A stretch of DNA of 64,000 bases from JANSWY01 sp965243755 (GCA_965243755.1 CBDEVW010000003.1:1116001-1180000), one strand, 5' to 3'; positions 17,769-27,571 are shown, counted from the first letter of the stretch. Numbers and translations are program-made. Notes: generated by a model not told the origin, from the letters alone.

Positions 17769-18985
17769 AACCTGGAATTGTAGATTTTACATAAATTGTT
17801 TGACACGTGATCCCAACTAAGTTTGGTCATGAGTGCATTGTACCCATTATTACCCAAATTTGAAGCTAAAGCTGGATCATTCAGTAATACGTTGATTTTT
17901 TCAGCAAGATCTTTGGGGTCAGAAGCCTTATGAACTAATCCACATCCGTATTGCTTTATGACATTGGCCTGTGCATCACAATCACTTACTACCTGCGGTA
18001 CATTCATCGCCATGTATTGAAATATTTTATTGGCATAAGTAGTATCATGATGCAGATTTCGGTGAAGAGGGCAAATGGCCACCTTCGCTACAGAAATGTA
18101 GGATGGAAATAAGGAAACATCTTGCCAGCCTTCCATAGAAACAAAACCTGATAACCCCAGCTCCTCTATTTTTGCTTGTAAGATTAAATCCTCAGAGCTT
18201 TTTCCAACCAGTATAAGGTGAATATTGGGGTAGCTGTCTTTTAAATGGTTCAATGCAACTATTGCATCCAGTGTGCCCCTGCGCAATCCGGTGTCTCCCA
18301 CATAAACGATATTTATTTTACCTTCAAACCTTCCTGTGATTTCTGATTTAACAGGGTATTTCAGGAACACATTTTTCTTGATTGAATTAGGTACATCCAC
18401 AAAAAAATGCTTTTCAAGTTGATAGTGGTTGCGGGCCCATTCAACTGCCTCCTTAGTCACTAATATTGTGGCATCCGATTGCTTAATTAGCTCACCTTGT
18501 TTTCTCATCCACTGAGATTTAGGCATTAGCATCTGGTTTATTCTGGATTTCAGATGAGGGTAAAACTGCATGATTTCTGGCCTGTTTTCATGAAGATCCA
18601 GCACTGTTGGAATTGAATATTTGCGATTAACTTCAAAAACACAGGAAGCTATTACCATATCATGGATATGCAAAACATCGGGCTTCACTTTTTCAATAAA
18701 CTTCCTGACTTTGGACCCCACAAATCTATTATAGAATGGAAGTCGAAATACAAGCGCTGATAAACGGTAGATTATATCTGGAGCAAAGTATCTATGGACA
18801 GTAAATGAACGATATTTTTCTTCAGGGTGCTCATGCTTTTGGTATGAGAGAGCGAACAAGTGTACCTCATGGCCGGCCTCAACTAAAGAAAGGGCTTCAT
18901 TTTCCACTCGGCTATCCGGTGGAAAATCAGTATCCAAAAACATGGCAATTATTTTTCCATTGCTATTCATTGCCCCTAATTTCAT
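17765..18985 (-). CDS. Glycosyltransferase family 4 (GT-B fold)
   Basis: The 406 residues form two Rossmann-like halves. The N-terminal half opens with IIAMFLDTDFPPDSRVENEA and the Gly/His-rich AGHEVHLFALS. The C-terminal half has INIVYVGDTGLRRGT (nucleotide-sugar loop), SVAKVAICPL and YANKIFQYMAMNVPQVVSD, the E-x7-E-type donor-binding region in which KIFQYMAM replaces K-x-E-x-M. GT4 enzymes are retaining transferases that build polysaccharides and glycolipids. A second Met six codons in (18970) is an equally possible start. It is divergent from the methyltransferase gene with a 37-base gap. Confidence 0.9.
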   Translation of the reverse strand: MKLGAMNSNGKIIAMFLDTDFPPDSRVENEALSLVEAGHEVHLFALSYQKHEHPEEKYRSFTVHRYFAPDIIYRLSALVFRLPFYNRFVGSKVRKFIEKVKPDVLHIHDMVIASCVFEVNRKYSIPTVLDLHENRPEIMQFYPHLKSRINQMLMPKSQWMRKQGELIKQSDATILVTKEAVEWARNHYQLEKHFFVDVPNSIKKNVFLKYPVKSEITGRFEGKINIVYVGDTGLRRGTLDAIVALNHLKDSYPNIHLILVGKSSEDLILQAKIEELGLSGFVSMEGWQDVSLFPSYISVAKVAICPLHRNLHHDTTYANKIFQYMAMNVPQVVSDCDAQANVIKQYGCGLVHKASDPKDLAEKINVLLNDPALASNLGNNGYNALMTKLSWDHVSNNLCKIYNSRF

Positions 18986-19022
18986 TAAATTGCGCCAAAT
19001 TAAAAGGTTGATATCAGAATCT

Positions 19023-19577
19023 ATGTTGAAAGCAATAAAAAAGTTTGAAAGAGATCATAACCGAAAGAGAAGATTTATAAAAACCTACGACTTCCTCTCG
19101 GGTTCAATTCCTAAATCAGCGAAAATACTTGACCTGGGCACACCCAATGAACTTTCAGATTTCTTAAAAACAAAAGGTTACAACATAGAAAACACCTCGG
19201 GCCAGGACCTTGATGTGGATACAACATTTTTGTCAGCTCAAAAGTATGATGTGGTTACCGGGTTTGAGATTCTAGAACACCTGGTCAATCCAATGGGTGT
19301 ATTGAAAGCTATCAACGCTGACAAAATTGTAATGTCAATTCCATTAAGACTATGGTTTTCTCCTTCCTATAAAAGTAAGACAGATCCCTGGGACAGGCAT
19401 TATCATGAATTTGAAGATTGGCAATTTGACTGGTTAATTGAAAAGTCGGGTTGGAGCATTATAAGGAGGGAAAAGTGGGTTAACAGGGCATATCGACCTG
19501 GATTTAGGTCAATTTTACGCTGGTTTTACCCCCGATATTACATCATTGAGGCTACAAGAAATGGGGCAGTTTCTTAA
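19023..19577 (+). CDS. Class I SAM-dependent methyltransferase
   Basis: I start at the ATG at 19023 (184 residues), since the longer frame runs upstream into the opposing gene's leader. The fold is read from KILDLGTPNELSDFL (motif I), the acidic GQDLDVDTTFL, and YDVVTGFEILEHLVNPMGVL, the motif shared by type-11/23 methyltransferases. HEFEDWQFDWLIEKSGW follows as in sugar or lipid methyltransferases of glycan clusters. The target is unknown. It overlaps the flippase gene by 17 bases. Confidence 0.85.
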   Translation: MLKAIKKFERDHNRKRRFIKTYDFLSGSIPKSAKILDLGTPNELSDFLKTKGYNIENTSGQDLDVDTTFLSAQKYDVVTGFEILEHLVNPMGVLKAINADKIVMSIPLRLWFSPSYKSKTDPWDRHYHEFEDWQFDWLIEKSGWSIIRREKWVNRAYRPGFRSILRWFYPRYYIIEATRNGAVS

Positions 19578-21051
19578 GCAAAGTTTCTGGACATCTATTT
19601 TTGCCTATCTCGGAATAGCGATTGGATATGTAAACTCTCTTATAATTTTTCCGGCATTCCTCAGTCCGGATCAAATTGGACTTTACCGACAGCTTCAAAA
19701 TGGAGCTTTCCTATTGGGACCGCTGGCCATATTTGGAATGGGAGCAACAACAGTAAGATATTTTCCCAAATTTTCGGATGACTCTGCGAAACTTAAAAAG
19801 TTCTTTACCCTAATATTTATTGGTGCTTCCATTGGTTTTCTAAGCACTTTCCTACTTATAGAAGCCTTTGAAAAAAGTATAGTATCATATTTTGCCAAGA
19901 ATGCCCCCTCAGTTAATGAATACTTTTACATCATCGAAATTCTACTTTTATTAAATACGTTTTCAGCAATCTATGAGTCTTTTGCCAGGTCCAACCTTAA
20001 AATAATCATTCCAACTATTTTGAAGGATATATTAGTGAGAGTGCTTTCTGCAATAAGCATAATCGCTTTTTCAATGTCATTCTTAACTTTTCACGAAGTA
20101 ATCAATCTCTTACTAATTATTTATGGAGTTCGACTGATCTTTCTCACCCTGTACAGTCGCTCATTCGGACTGCAAGGGTTCAACTTCAAAATAGACATTG
20201 TCAGTGTTAACGCCTTGAAACAGATGACAAACTTCAGCTTATTCTCAATTATTGGGTCCGCCGGAAATGTAATTGTTCTAAATATTGACACATTAATGGT
20301 GACGGGTTTGTTGGGTCTTGAAGCAACTGGTATCTATACAACAGCATTTTACATTGGCATTGTAATAGAAATGCCGAGAAGGGCTATATCACAGGTAAGT
20401 ATGCCTACAATTAGTCAGGCATTCAAAAATAAGCAGAATGAAAAAGTCAAGCAGCTTTACAAGTCTATATCCATCAATCAAATGACCGTGGGTGTGCTTT
20501 TGTATCTTGGAATTATCTGCAACCTTCAAAGCCTATACAGTTTGATCCCCAATAAAGAATTATTCATTGCTGGCATGCCGGTAGTTTATATTATCGGGTT
20601 GGCTAAGCTCATTGATATGACATTTAGTTGTAACAGCGAGATTATTTCAATGTCGAAATACTACAGGTTCAATATCATCACGGTTTCTTCTCTTGCCATT
20701 CTAACCATACTCCTTAACACAATTTTTATAAAACATTTTGGTTTGTTGGGTGCGGCAGGGGCATCATTGGGAGCAATAGCAGTTTTTAACTTGATGAAAT
20801 GGATATTTATCAAAATCAAATTCAGATATTCTCCATTTAGCTTCAATAATTTAAAACTGGGATTATTTAGTGTGCTGGTATATTTTGTGATTGATGCAAT
20901 ACCCCATTTTTCAAATGCATTTTTGGACATTATTGTTCGATCAGGAGTGATCTCAATTACCTATATTTTAGGAGTATTCGTGTTAAAACTGAATCCGGAA
21001 ATGATTGAGTTAATAAAAAATTACCTTGTCAAACTTAAGTTACTGAAATAA
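19561..21051 (+). CDS. Oligosaccharide flippase (Wzx/MATE-like)
   Basis: I choose the ATG at 19561 (496 residues) over a TTG at 19546. The protein has about 14 membrane helices with the MOP-superfamily pattern: GQFLKQSFWTSIFAYLGIAI, then FPAFLSPDQIGLYRQLQNGA at the start, and a second half beginning near TNFSLFSIIGSAGNVIVLNI. Such proteins flip lipid-linked glycan units across the inner membrane. The 3' end overlaps the opposing sulfotransferase-like gene by 12 bases. With the methyltransferase it forms a two-gene run. Confidence 0.9.
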   Translation: MGQFLKQSFWTSIFAYLGIAIGYVNSLIIFPAFLSPDQIGLYRQLQNGAFLLGPLAIFGMGATTVRYFPKFSDDSAKLKKFFTLIFIGASIGFLSTFLLIEAFEKSIVSYFAKNAPSVNEYFYIIEILLLLNTFSAIYESFARSNLKIIIPTILKDILVRVLSAISIIAFSMSFLTFHEVINLLLIIYGVRLIFLTLYSRSFGLQGFNFKIDIVSVNALKQMTNFSLFSIIGSAGNVIVLNIDTLMVTGLLGLEATGIYTTAFYIGIVIEMPRRAISQVSMPTISQAFKNKQNEKVKQLYKSISINQMTVGVLLYLGIICNLQSLYSLIPNKELFIAGMPVVYIIGLAKLIDMTFSCNSEIISMSKYYRFNIITVSSLAILTILLNTIFIKHFGLLGAAGASLGAIAVFNLMKWIFIKIKFRYSPFSFNNLKLGLFSVLVYFVIDAIPHFSNAFLDIIVRSGVISITYILGVFVLKLNPEMIELIKNYLVKLKLLK

Positions 21052-21639
21052 TAATTTGAGTCTGTAAAGGATATGTTGGAATGATTTCTTTTGATGGCTG
21101 TTGTGTGCGACATCAAATTCCTGGAGTGCACGCTCCAATTCACCGGCCGCATCAATTTCACCCCAGAATTTCTTAAAATCCTCTTTAATGGTATCCAATC
21201 TAACGGTCAATACATTGGGCTTGTCTCTTAGAAAATATGCTATATTCGTATTCACAGTATCGACGTAATCAAGGCATACCTGTAAAATTTCATCCCTTGT
21301 GGGTTTTCGAAACTGAGATTTTAAGATACCCTTATAAAAAGCAGCAATTATTCCACCTGGCGCATTCCATCTCTTAATGAAGCTCCTTGCCGTAAGGTCT
21401 CTGTCTCTCAACAGGTGAACATATAATGTGTCATCATCACTAAATTTCTCACCAAGTACTCCCAGAAACCAACTCAGCCTGTTGTCTGCTTCAATATGAA
21501 AATCAGGGTAATCAAACCTTGAGTCCCCCAATTTATCCGATAAAGATTCATGACCCGCGGTGAAATTGGTAATATGGCTGCAGGCTTTATAAAAACTTAC
21601 TGACCCACTTCTTCCGGTACAAAGAACAAATACTCTCAA
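21040..21639 (-). CDS. Sulfotransferase-like protein
   Basis: The 199 residues begin VFVLCTGRSGSVSFYKACS, the 5'-phosphosulfate-binding P-loop of PAPS sulfotransferases, and have YVHLLRDRDLTARSF, the 3'-phosphate-binding region with its Arg and Ser. Both are the diagnostic pair of the family. Beside glycosyltransferases and a flippase it may sulfate a surface sugar, although PAPS-binding folds can be hard to tell from other P-loop transferases. It ends 12 bases inside the opposing flippase gene and starts 11 bases after the WbpD-WbpE-like gene. Confidence 0.75.
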   Translation of the reverse strand: MRVFVLCTGRSGSVSFYKACSHITNFTAGHESLSDKLGDSRFDYPDFHIEADNRLSWFLGVLGEKFSDDDTLYVHLLRDRDLTARSFIKRWNAPGGIIAAFYKGILKSQFRKPTRDEILQVCLDYVDTVNTNIAYFLRDKPNVLTVRLDTIKEDFKKFWGEIDAAGELERALQEFDVAHNSHQKKSFQHILYRLKLLFQ

Positions 21640-21649
21640 CTGACCAATT

Positions 21650-23224
21650 TTATATCTTATTGAAAAATTCGATTATGCAATTACAAACATATTGAATTTG
21701 ATTGTCTGTGATTTCAGGGTATATGGGAAGTGAAAGTTCTTCGTCCCCAAGAGAAATAGCATTTTCATAGTCAACTAAGTCTAATTGGCGGTGCGCATAT
21801 GCTGGCATTACCGGCATTGCGTATGGATAATGAATTTGTGTTGCTATTCCCTTTTCCTGTAAGAAGGCTTTTAGCTGATCTCTTTCTTTAGTACTGATTG
21901 CAAATACGTGGTAAACCGGACTACCATGATCGATGGTTTGAGGCAACTTTAGTTGAGGTAATTTCTGGAGGTGGAGAAGGTATTGATCTGCTGCATTTCT
22001 TCGGGCCTGGTTCCATTGATCAATGTATTTTAGTTTAACGGTAAGTATAGAAGCATTCAAAGTATCAAGCCTGCTGTTTCTGCCTTCCATAACATGGTGG
22101 TGTTTGGTGATTTGACCATGATTGGAATACATTCTGCAAAAATCAGCTAGTTTCTCAGAATTCGTTACAATTGCCCCAGCATCTCCATAAGCTCCTAAAT
22201 TTTTCCCCGGGTAGAAACTAAAAGTAGCAATATCCCCAAACGTTCCAACTGTTTGCTTATCAATTTTAGCTCCATGAGACTGAGCACAATCTTCGAGTAC
22301 CTTCAAACCATGTGAGCGGGCGATTTTCATAATTGAGGGCATGTCCGCAGGAGCACCATACAAATGAACCGGAATAATTACTTTTGTATTTTTTGTAATA
22401 AGTGCCTCAATCCGTTCTGGTGCGATAGTGTAATAATCTGGATCAATGTCACAAAAAACCGGAGTTGCCCCAACCGTCGACACTGCCTCAGAGGTACTGA
22501 TCCAACTCATAGCAGGTACTATCACTTCGTCCCCCGGACCTACACCAAGTGCTTTTAGGGCAATTTCCAGGGCATCTGTTCCATTGGCACATCCAATTGC
22601 AAATTCTGCGCCGATATACTCAGCAAACTGCTTTTCAAATTGATTTACTAAAGGTCCCCCAATGAATGAAGTATTTTCCAGAATCGCCTTAACAGCTTGA
22701 TCTATTTCTTCCTTCATACCCAAATACTGGGCCTTCAAATCCAGAAAAGGAATTTTCATAATGCTCTTAATTTTTTGGCGGGGGTTACCAATATAAACTC
22801 CCGGGGACGTAATGTCTTTTGTAACTACTGCACCCGCTCCTATCACTACGTGATCACAGATACTTACTGGTAAAATTGTTGCATTGGAACCTATATTAAC
22901 GTGATTTCCAACATTCGTTTTATCCCATTTAGTTTGGTCTCCACCTGCTGGTCCCCCATCAGCAAATTTGTCATTAATAAACATCACGCCATGTCCTATG
23001 AAGCAATGATTGCCTATTGTCACTAATTCACAAATAAAGCTATGAGATTGAATTTTACAGTCAGACCCAATTTCCACTCCTTTTTGTATCTCCACAAATG
23101 GTCCTACAAAACTTCTGTCCCCAATTTTGCACTCATACAAATTGGACGGTTCAACCAGTTTGACGGATTCTCCAAATTCCACATTTCTGATGGATGACTG
23201 GAATATTTTGGGGTTACCTGCCAT
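21650..23224 (-). CDS. Fused N-acetyltransferase (WbpD-like) and aminotransferase (WbpE-like)
   Basis: From the ATG at 23224 (preferred over a TTG at 23248) the protein has 524 residues. Residues 1-155 are a left-handed beta-helix acetyltransferase (hexapeptide turns around YECKIGDRSFVGPFVEIQKG and VNIGSNATILPVSI, then VVIGAGAVVTKDI). Residues 156-524 are a DegT/DnrJ/EryC1 PLP aminotransferase, with GCANGTDALEIALKALGVG, LEDCAQSHGA and the Schiff-base Lys341 in SFYPGKNLGAYGDAG. In Pseudomonas these are two enzymes, WbpE (amination) and WbpD (N-acetylation), making UDP-GlcNAc(3NAc)A, the di-N-acetylated uronic acid of O-antigens. The aminotransferase half starts at an internal Met (22759). It overlaps the WbpB-like gene by 11 bases. 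Confidence 0.88.
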   Translation of the reverse strand: MAGNPKIFQSSIRNVEFGESVKLVEPSNLYECKIGDRSFVGPFVEIQKGVEIGSDCKIQSHSFICELVTIGNHCFIGHGVMFINDKFADGGPAGGDQTKWDKTNVGNHVNIGSNATILPVSICDHVVIGAGAVVTKDITSPGVYIGNPRQKIKSIMKIPFLDLKAQYLGMKEEIDQAVKAILENTSFIGGPLVNQFEKQFAEYIGAEFAIGCANGTDALEIALKALGVGPGDEVIVPAMSWISTSEAVSTVGATPVFCDIDPDYYTIAPERIEALITKNTKVIIPVHLYGAPADMPSIMKIARSHGLKVLEDCAQSHGAKIDKQTVGTFGDIATFSFYPGKNLGAYGDAGAIVTNSEKLADFCRMYSNHGQITKHHHVMEGRNSRLDTLNASILTVKLKYIDQWNQARRNAADQYLLHLQKLPQLKLPQTIDHGSPVYHVFAISTKERDQLKAFLQEKGIATQIHYPYAMPVMPAYAHRQLDLVDYENAISLGDEELSLPIYPEITDNQIQYVCNCIIEFFNKI

Positions 23225-24231
23225 TTGCTGAACGATAAATTTTATCAATTATTTCCACCGTTTTAAGGCCTTCAAATCCATTGGTTGCTATTGAACCTGA
23301 ATTAGTTAAAACATCAATTACATTCTGATAAACCTTATCGTGATTGGACATGGACCCTTGATATTCACCATATTGATTTGCTGGATTTCCTGGTGCAAGT
23401 TCTCCAATTTCATAATCTTCAATTTCCTGATATTCCAGTTTATTCAAATACTGCCCTCCTACTTTTATGGTGCCCTTCTCTCCAAATATCGTAATGGATC
23501 CCTCCATATTTTTTTTTGTAACTATTTACCGTGTAATTGATTGAACCGATTACACCATTGTAAAACTTCATAGCTATCACACCAGTGTCTTCAAACTCAA
23601 TTACTCCTTGATGACCAAAATTATCAGTCAGGGCTTGTACTTCGCTTACATCCCCAATTAACCAATATAACAAATCTATAAAGTGACTGAACTGCGTATA
23701 AAGTGTACCTCCATCCAATGACCTGGTGCCCTTCCAATCAGAATTTTGATAATACTCAAAATTCCTATTCCAAAAGCAGTTGAGCTGCACACTATATATA
23801 TTGCCTAACCTGTTTTCATCAAGAATCTTTTTTACTGCTGCAATTGCCGGGTTAAACCGGTTTTGCTTGACAATAAATAATCGTTTGTTGGCTTTTTCTG
23901 CTTCCTTGATCATCTCTCCACATTCATGAACACTGGTGGCCATAGGCTTTTCACACAGCACATGAAATCCCGACCTTAGTGACTGAATGGTGTGACTGGC
24001 ATGCAGGCCATTTGGTGTGCAAACAGATACAACATCGGTGTTCAGGTCTTCATTCAATAAATCCTGGATTTTGCGGAACCATGGAACCCCATACTCCTTC
24101 CCCATTGATTTTGCTTTGTCCTCATCAATGTCACACACCGCCGTTAGTTTACCAAGATTATTGATATGCTGTGCATGCCTTTCGCCTATCCTGCCACAGC
24201 CAATTATTGCAAAATTAATTCTCGACATCAT
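23214..24231 (-). CDS. WbpB-like Gfo/Idh/MocA sugar dehydrogenase, frameshifted
   Basis: The N-terminal half (ATG at 24231) has NFAIIGCGRIGERHA (NAD loop), VSVCTPNGLHA, and the family signature HVLCEKPMAT, then the alpha/beta C-domain beginning at VQLNCFWNRNFEYY. The reading frame breaks at a run of nine T on the plus strand (23509-23517, nine A in the message). Frame 1 continues into an unrelated tail, whereas reading eight A gives YKKNMEGSITIFGEKGT, the expected end of the family. It most likely oxidises UDP-GlcNAcA at C3 for the WbpE/WbpD-type steps. An assembly indel, transcriptional slippage on the A run, or a real pseudogene are all possible. Confidence 0.85.
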
Positions 24232-25564
24232 TATTGGAATTGTGCAGCAAATCTAGTTGTTCCGCTAAAACTTTAGTCAGGATTTTCCTACTATATTGAT
24301 CTACTCCCTGTAATCGCATGTTCGGGCTATTCCCTGATCGATATTGTTCAAAAGTCTTATGAATAAAATTTTTTATTCCTTCCTTATCAGAATATTCAAA
24401 AAACGAGGTGTGACCACAATTCATTAACACCTCCTCCACATCTATTCCCTTTCTTCCAAGGCTTAAAATTGGCCTTCCTACCGTAATGTATTCAAAAACC
24501 TTTCCGGGTAGTATCCATTGCGCATTCGGAGTCTCATTGACCAAAAGTAATAAGACAGAGGATCTGGCATATGTGTCAAACACTTCACTATGAGGAATGT
24601 ATTCTTTGTAATTGAGGCAGCTTGATAAACTTTCATTTTCGGAAAGCTTCTCAATTACGAATTCACTTACAGCACCGGCCAGACAAATTTCCAGATGACT
24701 AGCAAAATCAGGCACCTCTTCGCACAACTCTTCCAATGCTTGCCAAAGGAGTTCCGGGTCACGCAACTCATTTAGTAAACCAACATGACTAATCCTAAAT
24801 TTGTCAATTGACTCAGCTGAGCTGATGTCGGGTACATCCTCTTGATCAAACCCATTAGTAATGACCTTTATGTCCCGATTTCCAATTTTGCTCAAACTTT
24901 CCGCAAGGCTTCTGCTGACTGTAAGCACTAAATCTGCATTAGTCAATACCTGATGTTCCAGGTTTTTATGTTTTCTCATGCTTGAAGCTGTTGTCCTCAG
25001 TTCCGGCAAGATATCCCACTCACTCCAGGGATCTCTGAAATCGGCAACCCATTTGAGGTTTCCTTTCCACTTTTTTAATCCCAAGGCAATTAAATGCATA
25101 CTATGCGGCGGCCCGGTACTTATGACAACATCAACTGGTTCTCTATTCAGGTAATTCTTTAAAAATCTAATACTTGGGTTGACCCAATATTTTCTGGCAT
25201 CCGGGATAAACAAATTCCCGCGAACCCAAATACTTAATTTTGTGAGAAAGGATTGACTATTTTGATCATTGACAACTCCTTGCTTAAGTTTCTTTTTTTT
25301 TCCTGAACCCAGAAGCTTTTTGTAAATTTCGAAAGGTTCCCATATCTTTCTTTTCATCACAAATATCCCTTCGGGGATATCTTTCATTAAGGAGGGATCC
25401 TTCATATCAAAAGATGGATTTTCCGGCGTATAAATGACCGGTTCCCACCCAAAATCTCTCAGGTATTTCACAAATTTCAACCATCGCTGAACACCTCCAC
25501 CACCACTGGGTGGCCAATAGTAGGTGATTATCAATACTTTCTTTTTATTTTGCGAACCTTTCAA
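24215..25564 (-). CDS. Glycosyltransferase family 4-like
   Basis: This 449-residue protein starts KKKVLIITYYWPPSGGGGVQ, the glycine-rich acceptor loop common in bacterial glycan clusters. It continues with STGPPHSMHLIALGLKKW and ADFRDPWSEWD, a signature I associate with a Bacteroidota GT4 subgroup, and ends in the donor-binding half with FEYITVGRPILSLG (E-x7 motif region). It likely adds one sugar of the surface repeat. Its stop overlaps the WbpB-like start by 17 bases, so both read as one minus-strand operon running to the sulfotransferase. Confidence 0.88.
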   Translation of the reverse strand: MKGSQNKKKVLIITYYWPPSGGGGVQRWLKFVKYLRDFGWEPVIYTPENPSFDMKDPSLMKDIPEGIFVMKRKIWEPFEIYKKLLGSGKKKKLKQGVVNDQNSQSFLTKLSIWVRGNLFIPDARKYWVNPSIRFLKNYLNREPVDVVISTGPPHSMHLIALGLKKWKGNLKWVADFRDPWSEWDILPELRTTASSMRKHKNLEHQVLTNADLVLTVSRSLAESLSKIGNRDIKVITNGFDQEDVPDISSAESIDKFRISHVGLLNELRDPELLWQALEELCEEVPDFASHLEICLAGAVSEFVIEKLSENESLSSCLNYKEYIPHSEVFDTYARSSVLLLLVNETPNAQWILPGKVFEYITVGRPILSLGRKGIDVEEVLMNCGHTSFFEYSDKEGIKNFIHKTFEQYRSGNSPNMRLQGVDQYSRKILTKVLAEQLDLLHNSNNDVEN

Positions 25565-25690
25565 TTAAAAATCAATTTTGCTCAATAAATTTCAAAGGAA
25601 CCAATTTTTCATTAATATTGGGCTCGGTTTCAAATAAACTTTTTTCACCCCGAAATGATTCTCGCAATCATAGAACTATAATTATTGGAA

Positions 25691-26662
25691 ATGAAGAGTA
25701 TTGGTGTATTTACATCGGGAGGAGATTCGCCGGGAATGAATGCCTGTGTCAGATCTGTCGTTCGTTCAGCATTGCATCTGGGCATTGATGTTTACGGTAT
25801 TAAATATGGTTACAATGGAATGATAGAAGGAGACATCTACAAAATGAAGTCCTATTCCGTCAGTAACATTGTACAACGTGGGGGAACCATCTTGAAATCC
25901 GCCAGAAGTAAGGAATTCATGACTGCCGAAGGCCGTAAAAAAGCCTATGAGCAACTGAAAAAGAAAGGCATTGAAGGACTTGTGGCCATCGGGGGAGATG
26001 GAAGCTTTACAGGAGCCAATATATTTTATGAGGAATATGGAATCCCTGTAGTAGGCTGTCCCGGTACCATTGATAATGACCTCTATGGGTCAGATTATAC
26101 CATCGGGTTTAATACCGCCATCAATACAGCACTGGATGCCATCGATAAAATAAGGGATACCGCCAACTCACATGATCGTGTGTTCTTTATTGAGGTGATG
26201 GGAAGACATTCAGGTTATATCGCCATTAACTGTGGAATTGGGGGTGGTGCAGAACTGGTAATGGTTCCAGAAACTTCCACTACCATCAATGATGTAATAG
26301 ATACCCTGAAACAAGGAAGAGATAATCAGAAAACATCTTCGATAGTAATTGTTGCTGAAGGTGACGAACAAGGAAATGCTCACGAAATTGCTGGAAAGGT
26401 AAGTAATCACCTGCCAGAACTTGACATAAGGGTAACTACCCTTGGACATATCCAGCGTGGTGGTGATCCTTCGGCTTTCGATAGAATCCTGGCATCAAGA
26501 CTGGGCCTGGCTGCTGTAGAAGGGCTGGTCAATGGTCAGAAGAATGTGATGGTTGGGATTGTGAACAATGAGATTGTTTATACCAATTTCAAGCTCGCAA
26601 TTTCTAAAAACAAACCACTTAATCCTGATCTTTTGAGATTAGTGGACATACTAAACACTTAA
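25691..26662 (+). CDS. pfkA: ATP-dependent 6-phosphofructokinase
   Basis: PfkA makes fructose-1,6-bisphosphate, the committed step of glycolysis. The ATG at 25691 gives 323 residues; a TTG six bases upstream adds nothing. Motifs are VFTSGGDSPGMNA (ATP loop), AIGGDGSFTGA (Gly at the position that is Asp in PPi enzymes, arguing for ATP), PGTIDNDL with the catalytic Asp, and EVMGRHSGYIA. With pyk at 33.9 kb two committed glycolytic enzymes lie in the window. It overlaps miaA by 12 bases at the 3' end, convergently. Confidence 0.97.
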   Translation: MKSIGVFTSGGDSPGMNACVRSVVRSALHLGIDVYGIKYGYNGMIEGDIYKMKSYSVSNIVQRGGTILKSARSKEFMTAEGRKKAYEQLKKKGIEGLVAIGGDGSFTGANIFYEEYGIPVVGCPGTIDNDLYGSDYTIGFNTAINTALDAIDKIRDTANSHDRVFFIEVMGRHSGYIAINCGIGGGAELVMVPETSTTINDVIDTLKQGRDNQKTSSIVIVAEGDEQGNAHEIAGKVSNHLPELDIRVTTLGHIQRGGDPSAFDRILASRLGLAAVEGLVNGQKNVMVGIVNNEIVYTNFKLAISKNKPLNPDLLRLVDILNT

Positions 26663-27571
26663 TTGATCATCCACATACTGAAAAATTTCATTGATCTGAT
26701 CCGGCCTAAACCACCGGATCTTTTCATTTCTCTTGAACCAGGTGAATTGCCGTTTGGCATATCTGCGGGAATTTCTTTTCAACAAACGAATAGCCTCTTC
26801 CCTGTCGTATTCGCCTTCCATGTATCTAAAAATCTCCGAATAGCCCACCGTTTGCAAAGCATTGCGTTCACGGTAAGGAAATAATTCTTCAGCCTCTTCA
26901 AACAAGCCGGCAGCTATCATTTGGTCCATTCGTTCATCAATCCTCTGGTACAGAATATCCCTGGGCATCTCCAGTCCCAGCCATATGATATCAAAAGGTC
27001 GCGGTGATTTTTGTTGATTTTCTGATCGGAGCTTTGAATACTTTTTTCCCGAAAACTCAATGACCTCCAGTGCCCTTATGATTCGTTGTGGATTCTTCCG
27101 ATCTACCTGATCGTGGTACTCAGGATCCAACTTTTTCAATCGCTCCACCATCACTTCCAAGCCCAAAGAACTCATCTCGTTAGTAAGTCTTTCGCGAAGC
27201 TCTTCCGGTACCTCCGGCATATCATCCATGCCAAAGCATACCGCATTAATGTATAACCCCGATCCTCCCACCATAATAGCACACCCATTAGATACAATCA
27301 ATTGGTCAATCATTTGCAGGGCATCCTGTTCAAAGGCCCCCGCGTTGTAGTCCTCATGGATGCTTTTGTTATTCACAAAATGGTGTTTCGCACGCGATAG
27401 CTCTTCCGGAGATGGCTTGGCTGTTCCAATTTCCATTTCCTGGAAAAACTGTCTGCTATCAGCAGAAATTATTTCTGTATTCAGGTAATTAGCGAGTTCA
27501 ATGGCAGTAACCGTTTTCCCTACAGCCGTTGGTCCTACTACCACAATCACATGTCCATTGATACTGTTCAT
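26651..27571 (-). CDS. miaA: tRNA dimethylallyltransferase
   Basis: MiaA prenylates A37 of tRNAs reading codons starting with U. The 306 residues have the P-loop GPTAVGKT (13-20), the acidic ISADSRQFFQEM where DSRQ binds the tRNA base and prenyl donor, GTAKPS, and MVGGSGLYINAV. The C-terminal region AKRQFTWFKR binds tRNA. It is transcribed alone toward pfkA and overlaps it by 12 bases. Confidence 0.97.
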   Translation of the reverse strand: MNSINGHVIVVVGPTAVGKTVTAIELANYLNTEIISADSRQFFQEMEIGTAKPSPEELSRAKHHFVNNKSIHEDYNAGAFEQDALQMIDQLIVSNGCAIMVGGSGLYINAVCFGMDDMPEVPEELRERLTNEMSSLGLEVMVERLKKLDPEYHDQVDRKNPQRIIRALEVIEFSGKKYSKLRSENQQKSPRPFDIIWLGLEMPRDILYQRIDERMDQMIAAGLFEEAEELFPYRERNALQTVGYSEIFRYMEGEYDREEAIRLLKRNSRRYAKRQFTWFKRNEKIRWFRPDQINEIFQYVDDQLSV

